Assembly: GCA_903871235.1 (NCBI GenBank)
Contig: CAIQGA010000025.1
Coordinates: 1-64,000, forward strand
Direction of reading: 5' to 3'
Length of the DNA: 64,000 nt
Source of the DNA: an uncultured Chlorobiaceae bacterium
GTDB taxonomy: Bacteria > Bacteroidota > Chlorobiia > Chlorobiales > Chlorobiaceae
The notes under the pieces were generated by a model. That model was not told the origin of the DNA. It saw nothing but the letters and a program-made list of their open reading frames with translations, and did no database searches. This document shows, one piece after another, positions 21,155 to 30,894 of the stretch (positions are counted from its first letter, which is position 1; the number at the start of each line of letters is the position of its first letter). Made by a program: the position numbers and the translations under genes.

Positions 21155-21228
21155 TGCACCCGAGAGGAGTCGAACCTCTAACCTTCTGATTCGTAGTCAG
21201 ATGCTCTATCCAATTGAGCTACGGGTGC
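21155..21228 (-). tRNA. tRNA-Arg (anticodon ACG)
   Basis: Reverse complement GCACCCGTAGCTCAATTGGATAGAGCATCTGACTACGAATCAGAAGGTTAGAGGTTCGACTCCTCTCGGGTGCA. Confidence 0.94.
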
Positions 21229-21239
21229 ATTGTTAACGG

Positions 21240-21313
21240 TAGCGTGTACGGGATTCGAACCCGTGATCTTCGCCTTGAGAGGGCGATGTCCTGGGCCACT
21301 AGACGAACACGCC
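21240..21313 (-). tRNA. tRNA-Glu (anticodon CTC)
   Basis: Reverse complement GGCGTGTTCGTCTAGTGGCCCAGGACATCGCCCTCTCAAGGCGAAGATCACGGGTTCGAATCCCGTACACGCT. Confidence 0.92.
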
Positions 21314-21348
21314 AGGTATTTACTCTATTCCAATTTTTCTCAACTCTG

Positions 21349-21422
21349 TGGGCCCTGTAGGACTTGAACCTACGACCCAGCGATTATGAGTCGCTTGCTC
21401 TGACCAACTGAGCTAAGGGCCC
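21349..21422 (-). tRNA. tRNA with CAT anticodon, probably tRNA-Ile2 (lysidine-modified) by similarity to E. coli ileX-type
   Basis: Reverse complement GGGCCCTTAGCTCAGTTGGTCAGAGCAAGCGACTCATAATCGCTGGGTCGTAGGTTCAAGTCCTACAGGGCCCA; GCGACTCATAATCGCTxGGTCG resembles the Ile2 arm. Confidence 0.85.
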
Positions 21423-21503
21423 TCAATGCTTGGCTTTAGAGGCAGTTAATATAATGCTTCGCCAATAATATCCAAACAAATAATCATCTTTTTTTTATAG
21501 AAA

Positions 21504-22775
21504 TTAAAATTCGCTGTACTTCTCGCGGCTGATATCGGCTCCGAGGCTGTTCAGTTTTGTTTCAATTCGTTCATATCCACGGTCGAGGTGGTAAACTCTC
21601 AGCACTTCCGTTGTGCCGTCAGCTACAAGTCCTGCAAGAACAAGACTTGCCGATGCTCTCAAATCGGTCGACATAACTTTTGTGCCTGAAAGTGGCTGGG
21701 GTCCGTGAACAATCGCCTGATTTTTATGAATTTCGATATGGGCGCCAAGCCGGTTCAACTCTGGAATATGGTTAAAGCGCTCATGATAGACCTTGTCGGT
21801 AACATGACTTGTTCCTTCTGCCTGGGTCATCAAGGCAATCCATTGGGCCTGCATGTCGGTCGGAAAGGATGGGTAAGGTTTTGCCGTGACATCTGTCGGA
21901 ACGAGTTTTTCAGGACTTTTCAGGGTGATGCTGTTTTCAGTTGTTTCAATGCGGCAACCCGCGTGGACAAATTTTTTCAGCACCGCCTTCATCTGTTCAG
22001 GCTCAACACCGTTGATGGTAATGTCACCTCCGGTTATGGCAGCGGCTGCAAGCAGGGTACCGGCTTCGATTCGGTCAAAAACATTATGAAATTCAATCGC
22101 ATTGAGTTTACTGGCTCCCTCTATTTCAAGTTCGGTTGTGCCTGTTCCCTTGATTGTTGCACCCATGGCGATGAGAAATTTGCAGAGGGTTTCAATTTCA
22201 GGCTCAGCCGCCGCATTACTGATGGTTGTGGTGCCTTCGGCAAGTACAGCCGCCATGAGAGCATTTCCTGTTGCCCCGACAGAAGAGATCGGAAAATCGA
22301 TATGGCCGCCTCGCAGTTTACCATTTGGAGCTGTGGCATCAATAAATCCGGTTTCAATGGTGATTATGGCACCAAGTTTTTCCATGGCCATTAAATGAAG
22401 GTCGATGGGGCGCGGCCCGAAAGCACATCCTCCGGGGAGAGAGACCCTCGCATGGCCAAATCTCGCAAGCATCGGTCCGAGCACATAGATTGATGCCCTC
22501 ATTTTATTGACCAGCTCATAAGGTGCCTGAACATTTTTCACGTTTTTTGATGAGACCTTCAGGGTGTTTTGCTCAAAAGTTGTTTCAGCACCAAGGTGGT
22601 GCAGGAGGTGGGTAAACGTTGTTATATCAACCAGATCAGGAATCTGATGAAGAGTAAAGGTACCTTCTCCGGTAAGCAGTGTTGCGGCAATGATCGGCAG
22701 GGAGGCATTTTTTGATCCCGAGGCGGTGATGCTTCCGGAAATCCGGCGACCACCTCTTATGACAAGCTTGTCCAT
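21504..22775 (-). CDS. murA: UDP-N-acetylglucosamine 1-carboxyvinyltransferase MurA
   Basis: [49 protein letters not shown]; start set at Met 22775. Confidence 0.97.
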   Translation of the reverse strand: MDKLVIRGGRRISGSITASGSKNASLPIIAATLLTGEGTFTLHQIPDLVDITTFTHLLHHLGAETTFEQNTLKVSSKNVKNVQAPYELVNKMRASIYVLGPMLARFGHARVSLPGGCAFGPRPIDLHLMAMEKLGAIITIETGFIDATAPNGKLRGGHIDFPISSVGATGNALMAAVLAEGTTTISNAAAEPEIETLCKFLIAMGATIKGTGTTELEIEGASKLNAIEFHNVFDRIEAGTLLAAAAITGGDITINGVEPEQMKAVLKKFVHAGCRIETTENSITLKSPEKLVPTDVTAKPYPSFPTDMQAQWIALMTQAEGTSHVTDKVYHERFNHIPELNRLGAHIEIHKNQAIVHGPQPLSGTKVMSTDLRASASLVLAGLVADGTTEVLRVYHLDRGYERIETKLNSLGADISREKYSEF

Positions 22776-22973
22776 GTAATTGATAACGCTGATGAAAAAC
22801 GGATAGTTACTATTATTTAAGCTCAAGAAAAACAAATTATTTTTTTCTCTGACCGTTTGCGAAGAAATGATTTTATCCATTACCTTAAACGGATGTTCTT
22901 GTTGTGTTTTTCAATACGTTCTTCTTGCCATGTTCCTGTAAAAGAGTTGAATTTTAATGCCTCTGGATTTTTT

Positions 22974-24485
22974 ATGACCTTTATTTACCCACCTGTTTTT
23001 TTTTCAAGGGTGTTGCGGACAGCAGCCCTCCTTTTTTTGCTTTTGGCGGGTATGTCACCCTCAGCAGCAGCCACATTGCCGCGGAACAGTGAGATATCAA
23101 GGATAACGAAAGAGCGTGCCGCAGTAGAGCAAACCCTCGCAAGCCTGAAACTGCAACTTGAGGAGTATCAGTCAAAACTGCATTCGACAACCATCAAGGA
23201 GTCGCGCTCCTTCAGGGTACTTGAAAATATTCGCAGCCAGATTTCAGTGCTTGAAAGGATGATTGGTGAAAACCAGAGCTATCTTAAAAAGCTTGACAGG
23301 GATATTGATCGTTTGCGGAATGAGTTTCAGGGAAATCGCCGCCTTTACGGTCAAGTTTCCGATGATTTCAGCAGGACAGCGGTTTCTGCTTACAAATACG
23401 GCAGAAACAGGGATATAGAGCATTTTTTTGCTGCAGGATCAGTCTCCAAGGCTCTGGTTCGTGCGCAATATATGGGCTTTTTCAGCCGGGCAGTCCATCG
23501 TAATGTTGATAATTTGCAGCAGGTTGCCATCAAGCTTGAAAACAGCCAGCGTGCGCTTGAACAAAGCTACCGGCAAAAAACTGAAACGGTCAGGGATCAG
23601 GAGCGGCAGTTAAAAAGTTGGGCAGCCAGTCAAAAAGAAAAAGAGGCGGTGCTTGACGCTCTAAGGAAAAACAAGCAGGAATACCGCTTGCAGCTTGCCT
23701 CTGTCCAGAAAAAACGCAGACAACTGCAATCAAGGATAGAGTCGTTGATTCTTGCCGAGCAGCGTGCACTGGAGGCAGAGCGTGAGCGCCAGAGAAAAAT
23801 TTTTGAAGCAAAGCGCTTGCAATTAAAGCGGTTACAAGCGAAACGCCTTGAGTCACAACGCCTTGAAGCAAATCGCATTAAGGCTCAACGCATGGAGTCT
23901 GTTCGTCTTGAAGCTGAACAGGCGCGTGTGAAAAAAGGAACATTATCCCGCAGGATACAGAAGCCGATGATTGCTAAAAAAGAGATTGCAGAGGTGCCGG
24001 CAACAACTGAGCAGAGCCCGGAAAAAGAGAGTGTTGCTCCTCTGCCCAATATAGACTCTCCTGAACTTGAACGGGTTTCTGCTGATTTTGAACGTGCATC
24101 AGGCTCGCTGCCATGGCCTGTGAAGAACGGTGTTATTGCACACAGGTTTGGATCGGTTGAAGACAAGGATCTGAAGATAGTCACAACCAATAACGGAATC
24201 GATATTTCCGTTCCTGCCAGCACCCGCGTAAGGGCAGTTTCCGGTGGCAAAGTGGTTCAGATTGCCTTTCTTCCTACGTTCGGCAATATTGTCATTATCC
24301 GTCATCCAAAATCCTATTTTACCGTCTATGCTAATCTTGGTGCATTAAATGTTGTCAAGGACGAGCTTGTAACATCACAGCAACAGCTTGGCGTTTCGGG
24401 CAGAATGGCCGAAGGTGGTTCAATTGTCCATTTTGAGATATGGAAAGGGCGTGCCAAGCAGAATCCTGCAAAGTGGCTACGATAA
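22974..24485 (+). CDS. EnvC-like murein hydrolase activator (coiled coil plus degenerate M23/LytM domain)
   Basis: Signal peptide, long coiled coil, C-terminal VRAVSGGKVVQIAFLPTFGNIVIIRHPKSYFTVYANL...GSIVHFEIW; catalytic His replaced (NNGIDI). Confidence 0.85.
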   Translation: MTFIYPPVFFSRVLRTAALLFLLLAGMSPSAAATLPRNSEISRITKERAAVEQTLASLKLQLEEYQSKLHSTTIKESRSFRVLENIRSQISVLERMIGENQSYLKKLDRDIDRLRNEFQGNRRLYGQVSDDFSRTAVSAYKYGRNRDIEHFFAAGSVSKALVRAQYMGFFSRAVHRNVDNLQQVAIKLENSQRALEQSYRQKTETVRDQERQLKSWAASQKEKEAVLDALRKNKQEYRLQLASVQKKRRQLQSRIESLILAEQRALEAERERQRKIFEAKRLQLKRLQAKRLESQRLEANRIKAQRMESVRLEAEQARVKKGTLSRRIQKPMIAKKEIAEVPATTEQSPEKESVAPLPNIDSPELERVSADFERASGSLPWPVKNGVIAHRFGSVEDKDLKIVTTNNGIDISVPASTRVRAVSGGKVVQIAFLPTFGNIVIIRHPKSYFTVYANLGALNVVKDELVTSQQQLGVSGRMAEGGSIVHFEIWKGRAKQNPAKWLR

Positions 24486-24561
24486 AAAGCAATCTGGCAA
24501 AAAGGGAGGGGCTGCAAAAATGTTCGGCTCTTCTATTCTTTAATGTTTATGTGGTTCCATT

Positions 24562-25395
24562 ATGAAGGTTCAGGATCTCCAGCTCAATTACCCGATGGTC
24601 GAGGATATTCTCAAGGCATTTCTTTTCAACGAGATTCGCAAGTTCAACTTCCGCTCGGTTGTTCTGGGGCTTTCGGGAGGTATTGATTCCGCAGTTGTTT
24701 GCGAACTTGCCGTTCGTGCACTTGGCCGGGAGAATGTGCTGGGGCTCATGATGCCCTATGCCTCAAGCAGTAAGGAAAGTCTTGAACATGCTGAGCTTAT
24801 GATCCGTAAACTCGGCATAGAGGCTGAAGAAATGCCGATTACGCCGGTTGTTGACGCTTTTTTTTCATCTGTGCCCCAGGGACAGTTGTTGAGAAGGGGT
24901 AATATCATGGCCCGTACGAGAATGGTTTTTCTTTATGATGTTTCGGCAAGGGATGGCCGTCTTGTGACGGGCACGAGCAATAAAACAGAGTTGCTTCTTG
25001 GTTACGGCACCATGTTTGGTGACATGGCTTCAGCCATCAATCCGGTCGGCGATCTCTATAAAACCCAGTTGAGGGGTCTTGCCCGCCACCTCGACATTCC
25101 GGAGCCAATTATTGACAAAGCACCTTCGGCTGATCTCTGGGAAGGGCAGAGCGATGAGGAGGAACTTGGATTCAGCTATGAGTCGGTTGATCTCCTCCTC
25201 TACATGATGCTTGAAAAGCGGATGGATAAAACCGCCATCCTTGGTGAGGGGTTGCCGGAACCCTTTTATGACCGTGTCAGGAAAATGGTTGTTCGGAACC
25301 AGTACAAGAGGATGATGCCAGTTATTGCCAAACTCTCCGCACGAACCCCCGGCATTGATTTTCGCTACGCAAGGGATTGGCAGGAGGTAATGTAG
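24562..25395 (+). CDS. nadE: NH3-dependent NAD+ synthetase
   Basis: [47 protein letters not shown]. Confidence 0.96.
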   Translation: MKVQDLQLNYPMVEDILKAFLFNEIRKFNFRSVVLGLSGGIDSAVVCELAVRALGRENVLGLMMPYASSSKESLEHAELMIRKLGIEAEEMPITPVVDAFFSSVPQGQLLRRGNIMARTRMVFLYDVSARDGRLVTGTSNKTELLLGYGTMFGDMASAINPVGDLYKTQLRGLARHLDIPEPIIDKAPSADLWEGQSDEEELGFSYESVDLLLYMMLEKRMDKTAILGEGLPEPFYDRVRKMVVRNQYKRMMPVIAKLSARTPGIDFRYARDWQEVM

Positions 25396-25420
25396 GGACA
25401 CGCCATGGCGTGTCCTTACA
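25391..25420. repeat. 30-bp near-perfect palindrome at the nadE 3' end
   Basis: tgtagggacacgccatggcgtgtccttaca: 15-bp arms with one G-T pair, overlaps nadE stop, lies between convergent nadE and nadB. Confidence 0.9.
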
Positions 25421-25447
25421 ATGAGCCGAGTTATGATAACACGGTTG

Positions 25448-27043
25448 TTAAAACGACCTCAGTACGGTGTCGATCAAAAAATGGGTGTCGTCCTTGCATG
25501 GATAATCGGTTGTATAATGCAGCCCCCTTGATTCACGGCGCTTGATGGCGCTTTGGATGATAAGGCTTGCAACCTTGATGATATTTCTCAGTTCAAGAAT
25601 CTGTGTTGTGATCTTTGTTTTTTTGTAATAGGACTCTGTCTCCTCTTTGAGAAAATCAATCCGGCGGTTCGCACGTTGCAGGCGAAGGTCGCTGCGCACA
25701 ATACCGACATAGTCGTTCATCACCTGCTGCGCCTCCCGCTTGTTGTGCGATACCAGAATCCACTCCTCTGAATTGACCGTCCCCGTATCATCCCAGTCAG
25801 GAAAATCAATACTGTTGTCACGCTTGTTCACCTCTTCAGAGATAGCAAGATATGACCTCCATGCAAAAACAAGAGCTTCAAGCAGGGAGTTGCTTGCCAG
25901 GCGGTTTGCTCCGTGAACTCCGGTACAACTCGTCTCTCCGCAGGCATAAAGGCGTGCTATGGTGCTTCGTCCCCTCTTGTCGGTTCGTACACCGCCGCAC
26001 GAATAGTGTGCAGCAGGAACGACGGGAATCATCTCCCTCGTCATGTCGATGCCAAAACTGAGGCAGGTCTGGTAGATATTGGGAAAATGCTCCCTTGTTT
26101 TTTCAGGATCAATATGCGTCACATCAAGGAATACGCACTCTTCACCGCTTTTTTTGATCTCTGAGTCAATGGCGCGGGCCACAATATCGCGCGGTGCCAG
26201 GTTCAGTCGTTTATCATACTTGTGCATGAATTCCTGACCATTTTTCAGTCTCAAAATTCCTCCGAATCCCCGGACAGCTTCCGAAATCAAAAACGATTTT
26301 GCTTTCGGGTGGTAAAGAGCTGTTGGATGAAACTGGATGAACTCCATATTGGCAATTTCAGCTCCGGCGCGGTATGCCATTGCTACACCGTCTCCGGTGG
26401 CAATTTCCGGGTTGGTCGTATAGGGATAGATTTGACCGAGCCCACCGGAGGCGAGCATGGTAATTTTAGCGAGAATTTTTTTTGGTTGCCGCTGTTTTGA
26501 GTCGAGCACGTAGGCTCCATAACAGTTGATGTCGTTTGTTTTGATACCAAGATGATGCTCTGTGAGCAACTCGATGGCAAAGTGGTGTTCAAGCAGGGTG
26601 ATATTGGGATGGCTGTTGACACGATTGAGAAGGGCCGTTTCAACCTCCCGTCCGGTCAAATCCTGTGCATGGACAATGCGGCTTCTCGAATGACCACCCT
26701 CCTTGCCAAGATGGAGCTGCTCATTGTCGGAAGTTGTAAAGTTGACACCAAGCTCCTTGAGGCGCTCGATATGCTGCGGTCCCTCCTCAACCATGAGTGA
26801 GACCATTTCGACGTTACACAGCCCGGCACCGGCATCAAGGGTGTCGGCAATATGCAGCTCAGCACTGTCGTTACGGTCGATGGTTGCGGCGATTCCGCCC
26901 TGCGCCCAGTTGGTATTCGAGGTGGAACTTTCTTTTTTTGTGATGATCGTTACCTTGGCATGGTCGGCCATAGAAATGGCAAAATAGAGTCCACCTATGC
27001 CGCTGCCGATCACCAGGACGTCAGTTTTGATCGATTCAGTCAT
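25448..27043 (-). CDS. nadB: L-aspartate oxidase
   Basis: [81 protein letters not shown]. Confidence 0.96.
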   Translation of the reverse strand: MTESIKTDVLVIGSGIGGLYFAISMADHAKVTIITKKESSTSNTNWAQGGIAATIDRNDSAELHIADTLDAGAGLCNVEMVSLMVEEGPQHIERLKELGVNFTTSDNEQLHLGKEGGHSRSRIVHAQDLTGREVETALLNRVNSHPNITLLEHHFAIELLTEHHLGIKTNDINCYGAYVLDSKQRQPKKILAKITMLASGGLGQIYPYTTNPEIATGDGVAMAYRAGAEIANMEFIQFHPTALYHPKAKSFLISEAVRGFGGILRLKNGQEFMHKYDKRLNLAPRDIVARAIDSEIKKSGEECVFLDVTHIDPEKTREHFPNIYQTCLSFGIDMTREMIPVVPAAHYSCGGVRTDKRGRSTIARLYACGETSCTGVHGANRLASNSLLEALVFAWRSYLAISEEVNKRDNSIDFPDWDDTGTVNSEEWILVSHNKREAQQVMNDYVGIVRSDLRLQRANRRIDFLKEETESYYKKTKITTQILELRNIIKVASLIIQSAIKRRESRGLHYTTDYPCKDDTHFLIDTVLRSF

Positions 27044-27049
27044 AACTAA

Positions 27050-27595
27050 TTACGGTAGAAGAACTGCGCACGAAATGACCGTTGTCCAGAGGCCATTCTG
27101 GCCTTCTGCGGTTTCGGTGATGTTGTATGAATTAATAATTTTGCCACTCATCTTGTAAATACCCTCACGCTCATCCCAATCTTTGTTAGGATCAAATTCA
27201 ATGCCGAGAGTGGTCGCAAGCATTGTTGCCGCCAGATCTTCGGCATATTCACCCGACTGTTCAGCGGACTCACCGTAGGGGTGGTGTTCTGACAGATAGC
27301 CGTACTGTGTTTCGTCGGCAGGAATTGCGACGCCGACCGAAGCTGCAATCAGGCGGTTGAATTCATTGGTCGAGTTACGCGCCATGACGGCAAAGGTGAT
27401 TTGCCCAGGAGAGAGAAGCTTGATACCCTCTTCCAGGCTGACGCGCTCACAATGGGGCGGAAAAATACTTGATACCGTAACCAGATTGCATTTTTCGATT
27501 TTTGCCTCTCTCAGGGCAAGCTCGAATGAGGAGAGATATTCTTTGTGTCTTCCCACACCTTTGGTGAAAAATACTTTTGATGGGACAAATGACAA
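27050..27595 (-). CDS. pdaD: Pyruvoyl-dependent arginine decarboxylase
   Basis: [15 protein letters not shown] self-cleavage region and [34 protein letters not shown]. Confidence 0.92.
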   Translation of the reverse strand: MSFVPSKVFFTKGVGRHKEYLSSFELALREAKIEKCNLVTVSSIFPPHCERVSLEEGIKLLSPGQITFAVMARNSTNEFNRLIAASVGVAIPADETQYGYLSEHHPYGESAEQSGEYAEDLAATMLATTLGIEFDPNKDWDEREGIYKMSGKIINSYNITETAEGQNGLWTTVISCAVLLP

Positions 27596-27677
27596 TGCCG
27601 TGCCTCCGGATTAATAAGGTTTGTTTGAAGCGTTTTCTCTGCCGAAATCAGCGAATTATAGAAAAAAGCGGTCGCAT

Positions 27678-28895
27678 TCAAAATGTTTTTCTTGTGGCCA
27701 CTTTGAAAAACTTCCTTTTGCCAGCCTTGATGATTTTCGGTTCAATGCTGAACTCAATCAGCTCGGCAATTTCTTCGATTTTTCTCTCATCAATCAGCAC
27801 CGATTTCTGCTGAATCATTCTTCGTGCATCACTTTTTGAAACGGCAGCGCCAAGGGTCATTAAAAGGTCGATGATCGGCATTGAGAGGTCGTCAAACTCA
27901 AAAAGCTCAATATTATCAGGCGCTTTTTTGTGGATAAAGAGCTGGTCAAAGTGGACTTCAGCCCCTTCAGCCTCCTCCATTGAAGAGTAGAGCGCCACAA
28001 TTCCTTTTGCAAGCGCCCGTTTGGCCGTTCTTGGGTTTGTTGTTATCTGCCCAAGAATTTCGGTACTGCCAGAGGCTGCGCCGGACAGCAGAAGTTTGCA
28101 GTAGGTCTCAATGAGTGTATCAGGAATGGAGAGCACCTTGCCATAGATATCGGACGGAGTGTCGTTGAAACAAATGGCATTGCCAAGTGATTTTGACATT
28201 TTTTCTCCTCCAGCCGTGCCAACAAGCAGCGGCATGGTGATGCAGACCTGGGGCGCAATGCCGTACTCCCGCTGCAGGTCACGACCGACAAGAAGGTTGA
28301 ATTTCTGGTCGGTACCGCCAAGCTCGACATCGTTTTTCAGATGGACCGAATCCATTCCCTGGGCAAGGGGATAGAGGAACTCGTGAATAGAAATCGGTTC
28401 CTGAGCACGATAGCGCCGTTCGAAGTCGTCACGCTCAAGCATCCGTGCCACCGTGTAGTGGCTTGAAAGACGGACGACGTCGGCAAAACTCATCTTTCCA
28501 AGCCAGTCGGAGTTATAGCAGATTGTCGTTTTCTCCGGGTCAAGAATCTTTGAAGCCTGTTCAAAATAGCTGATACCGTTTTCTCGTGCCTCTTCGGCTG
28601 AGAGCTGCGGTCTTGTTTTGCTCTTTCCGGAAGGGTCGCCGATCATGGCGGTGAAGTCGCCAATGATCAAAATCGCTTCATGGCCGAGATTCTGGAATTC
28701 CCTGAGTTTGCGCAGCACGACCGAGTGGCCAAGGTGCAAATCAGGTCGAGAGGGATCGGCGCCAAGCTTTATTTTGAGCGGTCGGCCACTCTTCAGGCTC
28801 TGGCGCAGTTTTTGTTCAAGTTCGTCGAGGCTGATAATTTCTATGGTATTGCCAACAATAATATCAAGCTGTTCCTGTACTGATGGAAAAAGCAT
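27678..28895 (-). CDS. tyrS: Tyrosyl-tRNA synthetase
   Basis: [40 protein letters not shown]4 domain C-terminus. Confidence 0.96.
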   Translation of the reverse strand: MLFPSVQEQLDIIVGNTIEIISLDELEQKLRQSLKSGRPLKIKLGADPSRPDLHLGHSVVLRKLREFQNLGHEAILIIGDFTAMIGDPSGKSKTRPQLSAEEARENGISYFEQASKILDPEKTTICYNSDWLGKMSFADVVRLSSHYTVARMLERDDFERRYRAQEPISIHEFLYPLAQGMDSVHLKNDVELGGTDQKFNLLVGRDLQREYGIAPQVCITMPLLVGTAGGEKMSKSLGNAICFNDTPSDIYGKVLSIPDTLIETYCKLLLSGAASGSTEILGQITTNPRTAKRALAKGIVALYSSMEEAEGAEVHFDQLFIHKKAPDNIELFEFDDLSMPIIDLLMTLGAAVSKSDARRMIQQKSVLIDERKIEEIAELIEFSIEPKIIKAGKRKFFKVATRKTF

Positions 28896-28920
28896 CTGAA
28901 TTCTCTCTCTTTTTTTTGTT

Positions 28921-29394
28921 TTAGTATTGCTTTCTGATTTGTTCCATCTGCCGCTGGTTTTCACGTGCTTTAATGGTTTCTCGCTTGTCGTAGAGCTTTT
29001 TGCCTTTCGCTATGGCAAGCTCAATTTTCAAGAGTCCTTTCGAGTTAAAAAACGCTTTCAGCGGTACCAGTGTGAGCCCTTTTTCACTGATTTTAGCCTC
29101 TATTTTGCGGATCTCCGCTTTGTGCAGCAGCAACTTCCGGCTCCGTTTCGCTTCAATCAGCTCCATCCGGTTATGTTCATAAGGGGTAATCTGCATGCCT
29201 TCAAGCCAGATCTCATTACGAAGGATGATGGCAAAGCTTTCACTCAGGCTGGCTTGCCCCAGGCGTACCGATTTAACTTCACTGCCAAAAAGCTGGATAC
29301 CGACAACGAGGGTATCAAGAATTTCAAATTCGTAACGGGCCTTTCTGTTTTGAATGGCCTGGACGTATTGCGGAATATGCTGTTTTTTTGCCAC
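28921..29394 (-). CDS. smpB: SsrA-binding protein SmpB
   Basis: [56 protein letters not shown]. Confidence 0.97.
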   Translation of the reverse strand: MAKKQHIPQYVQAIQNRKARYEFEILDTLVVGIQLFGSEVKSVRLGQASLSESFAIILRNEIWLEGMQITPYEHNRMELIEAKRSRKLLLHKAEIRKIEAKISEKGLTLVPLKAFFNSKGLLKIELAIAKGKKLYDKRETIKARENQRQMEQIRKQY

Positions 29395-29406
29395 AGTGAC
29401 CTGGGT

Positions 29407-30894
29407 TCAATGGGTTTCAGTTTCCAAATATGCGGCAGGAATAAGATTTCCCCTGTTGAGCACGAGAAAGGGATCCAGATATTTTTTCACTCTGGCCATC
29501 TCCCTTATGCCGCCTTCATGATACATCACCACAAGATACTCCACCTTGAGTTTGCCAATGCCATGCTCGGCCGAAAGCGTCCCCCCCAGCTCAAGAACTT
29601 TGCCAACAAAGCTGCGGTAGAGGGCCTTTGCCTTTAAAAACTCTTCATGGTTTCGTGGCAGGATGTTTAAATGGAGATGCGCATCTCCTATATGACCAAA
29701 AATAATATAGACAAAGCTCTCTTCTTCGCAAGAAGTGCGATAAAAATCGAAGAGTTCGCCAAACCGACTCTCCGGCACGGCCATGTCGGTGCTGATTTTG
29801 CTCTCATGCTGCCGGCTGAGCCAGTCGTTGACGATGAGTGGCAAGGCGTGACGAAACTCCCGCAACCGTTCCTGTTCATGACAATCGAGTGCCATCCACG
29901 ATTCATCACAGATGGCATCGCAACGCTCCATCAGCTCGAAGAGGATGTCGAGGTCGCTCCCTTCCCGTTCAGGCGTTGTTTCAAGCTCCAGAAAAATGGC
30001 GCCTTCACTCTTGCCGGGCACTTCGGGATACCTGACTGCAAGAAACTCAAGTGAATGGCTATCAAAAAACTCAATAGCCCGGGGTGAAATACCGTTGTTC
30101 TTTTCTTTAAGCTGCCCGACAAAGCGGAACAACCCTTCAAGTGTGCTGAAGTAGACCAGGCAGGAGATGATTGATGGCGGAAGGGGAGTGAGCAGAAGGT
30201 CAGCTTCCGCAATAATCCCAAGCGTTCCTTCAGATCCGATAAAGAGATCAACAAGATCCATTCCCGCCTCTGAAAAGTAGCCAGCATTGTGTTTTGAGGT
30301 TGACGGCATAGAATATTCCGGCCTTTTGAAGGCCATTTCTTTGCCTGAAGGCAGGCAGAAGCGGAAGAGACCCTCGTTGTCAGCCCGGCAGAAACCGCGC
30401 GAAAGATTGAGCACCTCACCCTGTGCAAGAACGACAAGGATTCTTGCAACATGGTTTCGCGTCGAGCCGTATTTGAAACTTCTCGCTCCCGAAGAGTTGT
30501 TCGCTATCGTGCTTCCAATAAAACAGAGCTTTTCAGTCGGATCCGGCGGATAAAACCAGCCGGAAAACTCCACTTTTTTCTGGAGCGTTTCGAGGAGTAC
30601 TCCAGCCTGCACGGTTATAGAGGCTCTGTCGGTAGAGAGCTGCACCGGTTCGCTGATGTGATCAAGCTTTTGCATCGAAAGAACATATTCTCCCAGGGGG
30701 ATTCTGCCGCCGGTTGTCCCTGTTCCATTTCCAGCAATGGTAAATTGGTGATGCTCCTTGAGGGCTCTTTTGAGGAGCCCGGCAAGTTCGTCCACCGTTT
30801 CCGGGAAAAAAACCCCCGGAGTATGACCGCTCTTCAGGTTACTCGTGTCTTCGAGAAATCCCTTTATGGAATCGGGATCATCTTTGTAAATCAT
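29407..30894 (-). CDS. FAD-linked oxidase (GlcD/lactate dehydrogenase-like)
   Basis: GNGTGTTGGRIPLGEYVLSMQKLD FAD-binding and C-terminal SAEHGIGKLKVEYL. Confidence 0.85.
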   Translation of the reverse strand: MIYKDDPDSIKGFLEDTSNLKSGHTPGVFFPETVDELAGLLKRALKEHHQFTIAGNGTGTTGGRIPLGEYVLSMQKLDHISEPVQLSTDRASITVQAGVLLETLQKKVEFSGWFYPPDPTEKLCFIGSTIANNSSGARSFKYGSTRNHVARILVVLAQGEVLNLSRGFCRADNEGLFRFCLPSGKEMAFKRPEYSMPSTSKHNAGYFSEAGMDLVDLFIGSEGTLGIIAEADLLLTPLPPSIISCLVYFSTLEGLFRFVGQLKEKNNGISPRAIEFFDSHSLEFLAVRYPEVPGKSEGAIFLELETTPEREGSDLDILFELMERCDAICDESWMALDCHEQERLREFRHALPLIVNDWLSRQHESKISTDMAVPESRFGELFDFYRTSCEEESFVYIIFGHIGDAHLHLNILPRNHEEFLKAKALYRSFVGKVLELGGTLSAEHGIGKLKVEYLVVMYHEGGIREMARVKKYLDPFLVLNRGNLIPAAYLETETH

